A stretch of DNA of 39,436 nucleotides from an uncultured bacterium. GTDB lineage: Bacteria; Cyanobacteriota; Vampirovibrionia; Gastranaerophilales; Gastranaerophilaceae. The notes under the pieces are model-generated. The model was not told the DNA's origin and made no database searches. It saw only the letters and a list, made by a program, of their open reading frames with translations. Position 1 is the stretch's first letter. Every line of letters starts with the position of its first letter. The position numbers were made by a program, and so were the translations under genes. Positions 35,477 to 39,436 of the stretch are shown here, piece after piece. The stretch covers positions 1 to 39,436 of the forward strand of contig CADBTL010000017.1 of assembly GCA_902797575.1 (NCBI GenBank). Reading direction: 5' to 3'.

Positions 35477-35514
35477 GGCAATTTCTCAAATGATAAATAC
35501 TTTATATGTACATA
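35477..35514 (+). promoter_or_regulatory. Probable core promoter, shared design with 33645-33682
   Basis: GGCAATTTCTCAAATG followed by TACTTTATATGTACATA. A TATGTA or TATATG -10 is plausible. The GGCAATTTCT block is also found on the minus strand in front of the rtcB-like gene (8056 downwards). The untranslated leader to the ATG would be about 55 bases. Confidence 0.45.
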
Positions 35515-35572
35515 ACAGATACACGAACAAAATGTTAACACGAGAGATAGAAAAAGAAAAGGAGAAAAAATT

Positions 35573-36319
35573 ATGGCAGATCCAAAAACAATCGCAAGCA
35601 AAGTACAAGTAGCTGGTTACACAGGTATTCAAGCAGGAACAATTAACAACTCAAGTGAAAGTTATCTTTACACAGGAGCAATTTTAGGTGGAGAAGTTAA
35701 TTACAGAGGTGCATTTGCAAGAGCTGAAGTTTTAGGTGGTACTGCACTAGGTGCAAAAGCACAAATCGGTTATGAATTCGATTTAGGAAGAAACATGGGG
35801 CTTGAACTTAGTGCTGAAGCTCAAAGAAATATAAATATTGCAAGTAAACAATCAAAAACATATGATACTTCTTCAATGTCATTAATAGAAGCAAGATTAG
35901 AACAATTAGGAGTAGAAGTTCCAACTGAAATTAAAGCAAACAATGGACTTGATAATAACCTTTCTTCTACTTGGTTTAAAGGTATGACAAAATTAGGTGC
36001 AAAAGCTCTTTATAAATTTAGTGCAGGAAAATTTAAATTTGGAGTTGGCGCAGAAGCAGGTACAATAAGTAGCATGAGACCGGATATCACAATGAATTCA
36101 GAAGCTAATTCACATATAACAATTAATGCCGGCAATGTAAATGTTGAGGATATAGCAAATCAATCAAAATCATCAGTTGTAGTTACGAATCCTTCTAATA
36201 CATACGTTAACGGTGTTGGTCAAGTTAGTTACAAAGCTAGTGATAAGTTATCATTGAATCTAAATGGTAGTTTAGGTACTAACAGTCAAGTTAGCATAAC
36301 TGCAAAATACACATTCTAA
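35573..36319 (+). CDS. Porin-like beta-barrel protein without signal peptide (248 aa)
   Basis: Family not recognised. Alternating polar/hydrophobic, glycine-rich segments (YTGAILGGEVNYRGAFARAEV, AKALYKFSAGKFKFGVGAEAG, QVSYKASDKLSLNLNGSLG) and a C-terminal phenylalanine in SQVSITAKYTF are typical of outer-membrane beta-barrel strands. Yet the protein starts MADPKTIASKVQ, with no Sec signal and no upstream in-frame extension, and has a strong AAAAGGAG ribosome binding site. Either it is exported by another route or it is a soluble beta protein that mimics a barrel. The promoter design is shared with the EF-hand gene. The paired hairpins downstream end the transcript. Confidence 0.75.
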   Translation: MADPKTIASKVQVAGYTGIQAGTINNSSESYLYTGAILGGEVNYRGAFARAEVLGGTALGAKAQIGYEFDLGRNMGLELSAEAQRNINIASKQSKTYDTSSMSLIEARLEQLGVEVPTEIKANNGLDNNLSSTWFKGMTKLGAKALYKFSAGKFKFGVGAEAGTISSMRPDITMNSEANSHITINAGNVNVEDIANQSKSSVVVTNPSNTYVNGVGQVSYKASDKLSLNLNGSLGTNSQVSITAKYTF

Positions 36320-36337
36320 ATTTTATAAATAGTTTAT

Positions 36338-36354
36338 GTCAGGTTAAACCTGAC
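36338..36354. repeat. Perfect palindrome downstream of beta-barrel-like gene
   Basis: GTCAGGTT-A-AACCTGAC is a perfect 8-bp palindrome with a one-base centre, 19 bases after the stop codon. No T tract follows, so it is not an intrinsic terminator by itself; it may be a protein-binding site or a 3'-end stabilising hairpin. Confidence 0.4.
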
Positions 36355-36367
36355 CTGCAAAGATTAA

Positions 36368-36413
36368 AACAAATGCGTTCAAATTGATAATTAATCATTT
36401 GAACGCATTTGTT
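36368..36413. terminator. Bidirectional intrinsic terminator
   Basis: A perfect 17-bp stem (AACAAATGCGTTCAAAT and its complement) with a 12-base loop that can itself pair (GAT/ATC). T-rich stretches follow on both strands. It separates the convergent beta-barrel-like and oadB genes. Confidence 0.85.
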
Positions 36414-36419
36414 ATTGTT

Positions 36420-36464
36420 TTATGTGGAAAGTAGGTCGGCTTTACTAAGCTGACACTCTACATA
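36420..36464 (-). repeat. Imperfect hairpin after oadB
   Basis: GTCGGCTT-TACT-AAGCTGAC forms an 8-bp stem with one G-U pair, extended by flanking GTAG/CTAC and ATGT/ACAT. It starts just past the oadB stop codon on the minus strand and may protect the 3' end or assist termination at the larger hairpin beyond. Confidence 0.4.
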
Positions 36465-36471
36465 TTTATCC

Positions 36472-37641
36472 CTAGTGGCAAAGTGCCAATAATACACCTG
36501 CTGCTACTGCTGAACCGATTACACCAGCTACATTTGGTCCCATTGCGTGCATCAATAAAAAGTTTTGAGGATTAGCCTCTAAACCGACTTTGTTAGCAAC
36601 ACGTGCTGCCATTGGTACTGCAGAAACACCAGCTGCACCAATAAGCGGATTGATTTTTGTTTTTGAAAAACAATTCATTAATTTTGCCATTAATACGCCT
36701 GCCGCAGTTGCAAGTCCAAATGCTAATATACCTAATACTAATATTTTTAAAGTTTCAGGAGTTAAGAATTTTGCAGCGGATAGTTTTGAACCAACTGCTA
36801 ATCCTAAAAATATTGTAATAATATTAATTAAAGCATTTTGCATAGTATCTGAAAGTCTGTCAACTACACCACATTCTTTACAAAGATTCCCGAATGTAAG
36901 CATCCCTACTAAAGGACAGGCATCAGGAAGCAAAATTGCACAAAGAATCAGAACAACAAGAGGAAATGCAATTTTTTCTCTTTTTGAAACTTCTCTCAAT
37001 TGTGTCATTTGAATTTTACGTTCTTCTTCTGTTGTCAACAACTTCATTATTGGAGGTTGAATAACAGGAACTAATGCCATATAAGAATATGCAGCAACCG
37101 CAATTGCTGGTAATAAATGTTCTGCTAATCTTGATGTTACAAAAATAGATGTCGGACCATCTGCACCACCTATTATACCGATTGCACCGGCTTCTGCAGG
37201 TGTAAATCCGAGACAAAGTGCAAGTAATAAAGCGCCAAAGATTCCAAACTGAGCAGCACCACCTAACAACGCAGTTTTCGGGTTTGCAATTAACGGGCCA
37301 AAATCTGTCATTGCACCAACACCCATAAATATTATTAACGGAAATATTCCTATAGCAGGATCAATACCTACCTTATAAACAAAAGCTTGAAAACTATGAT
37401 CACATGGAAAGTTTGCAATTAAACCTCCAAATGCAATAGGAACTAACAAAAGTGGTTCAAATTGTTTTTTTATACCGAGCCATAACAGAAATAAACAAAT
37501 TACTACCATTATGGGCATACCATACATATGTAAAAATTGTTCAATAGGATTTGAAATCAAACTATCAGGAGGAAGGACAAAATTCATAATGCCTGTTGAT
37601 TCCCAGAGAGATTTAAATCCGCTTGCTATATCAATACTCAT
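36472..37641 (-). CDS. oadB: Na+-pumping decarboxylase beta subunit (OadB family)
   Basis: The integral membrane subunit couples decarboxylation of carboxybiotin to Na+ export. About nine or more hydrophobic segments are visible. Family signatures are [10 protein letters not shown] (residues 158-167, with the Na+-coupling Asp161), [17 protein letters not shown] and [18 protein letters not shown] near the C-terminus. The 389-aa length is standard. AAAGGAG precedes the ATG, 12 bases after the stop of the alpha-subunit gene. The family also serves methylmalonyl-CoA and glutaconyl-CoA decarboxylases, so the substrate is set by the alpha subunit. Confidence 0.92.
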   Translation of the reverse strand: MSIDIASGFKSLWESTGIMNFVLPPDSLISNPIEQFLHMYGMPIMVVICLFLLWLGIKKQFEPLLLVPIAFGGLIANFPCDHSFQAFVYKVGIDPAIGIFPLIIFMGVGAMTDFGPLIANPKTALLGGAAQFGIFGALLLALCLGFTPAEAGAIGIIGGADGPTSIFVTSRLAEHLLPAIAVAAYSYMALVPVIQPPIMKLLTTEEERKIQMTQLREVSKREKIAFPLVVLILCAILLPDACPLVGMLTFGNLCKECGVVDRLSDTMQNALINIITIFLGLAVGSKLSAAKFLTPETLKILVLGILAFGLATAAGVLMAKLMNCFSKTKINPLIGAAGVSAVPMAARVANKVGLEANPQNFLLMHAMGPNVAGVIGSAVAAGVLLALCH

Positions 37642-37653
37642 ACTATCTCTCCT

Positions 37654-39436
37654 TTATCCAATTATTACTAAACCTTGACCAGTCACAACCTTATCACCTT
37701 GAGCAACTAAGATTGAATTTACAGTACCTGCTTTTGGAGCCTTAATTTCAGTTTCCATTTTCATAGCTTCTACTACTAAAAGAACATCGCCTTCTGATAC
37801 AGAATCGCCTTCTGAAACTTCTATTCTTAATACATTACCGGGTAAACCTGCTTTGATTTCTTCGCCTTCGCCGGAAGAAGCTGAACCTTTAGTTTCAATA
37901 CCAGCTTTAACGTCTATATCATAAGCTTTCCCGTTTACGGTAGCTTTATTGTCGCCGTCTAATTTAACAGCATAAGCCTTTCCGTTCACTTTAACAGTAT
38001 ATTCACCGCTTGCGTTAGCTGTTTGAGCTTTTGGAGCATCAGCTTTAACTTTGTTAACAGAAACTTGACCTTTACCCAGCAAGAAGTCAATTCCTTTATC
38101 AACATTACCGTCTTTACATGCTGCAGCAATAAATATGTTTTCTTCAGTTGTTGGGAGTCCTGCTGCTTCAAGGCGTTTTTTAGCAGCTTCAACACCTTTT
38201 TCAGGATCTTTTTCATTAATATCAACTACTTTTTCTGTTGTAGGTTGAAGACCTGTTTTTTCTTCTGCCCATTTTACAAGTTCAGGATCAGGTTCGCAAG
38301 GTGTTTTACCGAAGTAACCTAATAACATTTTTGCATAACCTGGGTTTGCTTGTTCCCAAGGGTTAGGAGTAATTGCATTTAAGAATGATTGTTGAGCATA
38401 GAACTGAGAAACAGGAGTTACAGATGTTGCAAAACCGCCTCTTTCAACAACTTCTTTCATATTTGCAATAAGTTTCGGGAATTTATCCAACATACCCATA
38501 TCTTTTAATTGGTTAACCGTTGTAGCAGTAGCACCGCCCGGCAATGGTGCTTGGATAAGAATCGGATTTACAGCAAGAGAAATCGGAGAAATCGGGTAAT
38601 CTTTCATACATTCTTTGAAGATTTCTTCTGTTTCCATTATCTTCTTTATATCTAAACCTAATTCGTATTCAGTACCTTTAAGAGCATGCCACATAGAAAT
38701 AATATCCGGTTGACCTGTTCCGCCAGAAACTGGTTTCATAGCTAAATCAATTCCGTCAGCTCCGCCTTCGAGAGCAGCTAAGTATGCAGCTAAGCCTGTG
38801 CCGGCTGTTTCATGAGAGTGGAATCTGATATGAGCGTCAGGTCCTAAGATTTCTCTTGTTCTTCTGACAGTTTCATAAACTTTACGAGGATTAGAAGTAC
38901 CTGAAGCATCTTTGAATGCTAAACTATCAAACGGAATGCCTGCATCAAGGATATTTCTCAAAACTCTTTCATAAAAATCAGGGTCATGAGCGCCTTCACA
39001 ACCATATGGAAGCTCCATCATAGTGATTGTAACTTCGTGACGAAGTCCGTATTTTTTGATTGAATTAGCTGAATCAATCAAATTATTTACATCATTTAGT
39101 GCGTCAAAATTTCTTATTACATTTACTCCGTGTTTTGCAAACATTTTTGCGTGTAAGTCAATTACGTCTCTTGGCTGAGAATTCAAACCAACTACGTTTA
39201 CACCACGTGCTAAAGATTGCAATGTAACGTCCGGTCCAACTGCTGCTCTAATTTTATCCATTGTTTCAAAAGCATTTTCATTACAGAAGAAAATCGGAGC
39301 TTGGAATCTTGCACCGCCGGCCGTTTCAAAATGCTTAATACCTGCGTCTACTGCTGCTTGAAGTGCAGGAATAAAATCATCAACGAGAACTTTTGCCCCG
39401 AAGATTGATTGGAAACCGTCACGGAATGACGTATCC
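37654..39436 (-). CDS. oadA: Biotin-dependent carboxyltransferase (OadA/PycB-like), 5' end beyond window
   Basis: The frame is open to the window edge. The first visible residues are DTSFRDGFQS, matching the DT.(L/F)RD..QS opening of the carboxyltransferase TIM barrel, so only a few codons are missing. Metal-binding HxH is in RFHSHETAGTG, and the conserved lysine region is FKDASGTSNP. The C-terminus carries a conserved linker domain (VNGKAYAVKLDGDN) and a biotinyl domain with VVEAMKMETE; the biotinylated Lys is 35 residues from the end. It moves CO2 from a carboxylic acid to biotin, then the beta subunit decarboxylates it. The TIM-barrel region diverges from classical OadA in places, so oxaloacetate is the likely but unproven substrate. 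No gamma subunit is visible; it may lie upstream outside the window. Confidence 0.88.
   Translation of the reverse strand, partial: DTSFRDGFQSIFGAKVLVDDFIPALQAAVDAGIKHFETAGGARFQAPIFFCNENAFETMDKIRAAVGPDVTLQSLARGVNVVGLNSQPRDVIDLHAKMFAKHGVNVIRNFDALNDVNNLIDSANSIKKYGLRHEVTITMMELPYGCEGAHDPDFYERVLRNILDAGIPFDSLAFKDASGTSNPRKVYETVRRTREILGPDAHIRFHSHETAGTGLAAYLAALEGGADGIDLAMKPVSGGTGQPDIISMWHALKGTEYELGLDIKKIMETEEIFKECMKDYPISPISLAVNPILIQAPLPGGATATTVNQLKDMGMLDKFPKLIANMKEVVERGGFATSVTPVSQFYAQQSFLNAITPNPWEQANPGYAKMLLGYFGKTPCEPDPELVKWAEEKTGLQPTTEKVVDINEKDPEKGVEAAKKRLEAAGLPTTEENIFIAAACKDGNVDKGIDFLLGKGQVSVNKVKADAPKAQTANASGEYTVKVNGKAYAVKLDGDNKATVNGKAYDIDVKAGIETKGSASSGEGEEIKAGLPGNVLRIEVSEGDSVSEGDVLLVVEAMKMETEIKAPKAGTVNSILVAQGDKVVTGQGLVIIG

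Larger units (their letters stand above)
35232..35572. other. 341-bp intergenic region between divergent XRE and beta-barrel-like genes
   Basis: Very AT-rich, with no coding potential seen. The right half holds the 18-bp motif copy 3 (35399-35416) and the paired promoter box (35477-35514) for the rightward gene. The left half must contain the XRE promoter; a TTGAAC-N17-TAAATA pair on the minus strand is a weak candidate. No clear palindromic operator for the XRE protein was found. Confidence 0.6.

Noticed and set aside
36590-37012. 140-codon frame opposite oadB
   Set aside because: It lies wholly inside a well-supported membrane protein gene and has no independent motif.
1-39436. Alternative genetic code (TGA recoded)
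   Set aside because: TGA is a true stop at the end of pepP and tryptophans in conserved motifs are TGG throughout.
1-39436. tRNA or rRNA genes
   Set aside because: No segment with the GGTTCGA-type T-loop and cloverleaf arms, or with rRNA-like sequence, was found on either strand by eye.

Overview
The window is gene-dense, AT-rich bacterial chromosome that uses the standard genetic code (TGA is a stop in pepP, and tryptophan is encoded by TGG). An AsmA/TamB-like envelope protein, a porin-like barrel protein and PilT point to a diderm with type IV pili. A 4Fe-4S ferredoxin, a homotetrameric-type glutamate synthase small subunit and a Na+-pumping decarboxylase point to anaerobic metabolism. The overall gene style, including very large repeat proteins and no photosynthesis genes, fits a non-photosynthetic gut relative of the cyanobacteria (Vampirovibrionia/'Ca. 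Gastranaerophilales'). That assignment is an inference; no rRNA or tRNA gene is present to test it.

Layout. Bases 1-6243 hold the 3' part of a giant modular protein: helical repeats, a W-C motif region, a short leucine-rich stretch, an HEFIH metallopeptidase-like region and an RNase-toxin-like tail. It meets, tail to tail with no gap, a two-gene leftward operon of an RtcB-type RNA ligase and an unknown 179-aa protein. Next, rightward, come trigger factor, a parvulin, Xaa-Pro aminopeptidase, a SpoU/TrmH methyltransferase and a 1442-aa AsmA/TamB-like protein. A leftward block from 22863 to 16534 carries two regulators (S24-peptidase repressor, XRE), argS, gltA, pilT and a secreted metzincin. 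Two small proteins diverge from the S24 repressor. Then come ychF (leftward), an anchored Slt-type transglycosylase, a ferredoxin with a triple E/ExxH ferritin-like protein (leftward), a rightward group (441-aa coiled-coil protein, ffh, pth, TPR protein, EF-hand protein), an XRE regulator divergent from a beta-barrel-like protein, and finally the oadB/oadA pair, with oadA cut by the window end.

Most genes are housekeeping: co-translational folding and targeting (tig, ffh, parvulin), translation quality (argS, pth, ychF, trmH-like) and envelope upkeep. The main unexplained signals are regulatory. An 18-bp motif occurs upstream of four operons in the same orientation; two copies are identical and are followed at exactly equal distance by a second conserved box. 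Read on the other strand, it resembles the direct-repeat HLR1 element bound by the cyanobacterial regulator RpaB. One copy lies directly upstream of a near-consensus sigma-28 promoter that drives an unknown, signal-less coiled-coil protein. A second system is the S24 repressor module: a perfect 10-bp inverted repeat encloses a near-consensus divergent promoter that serves two tiny proteins.
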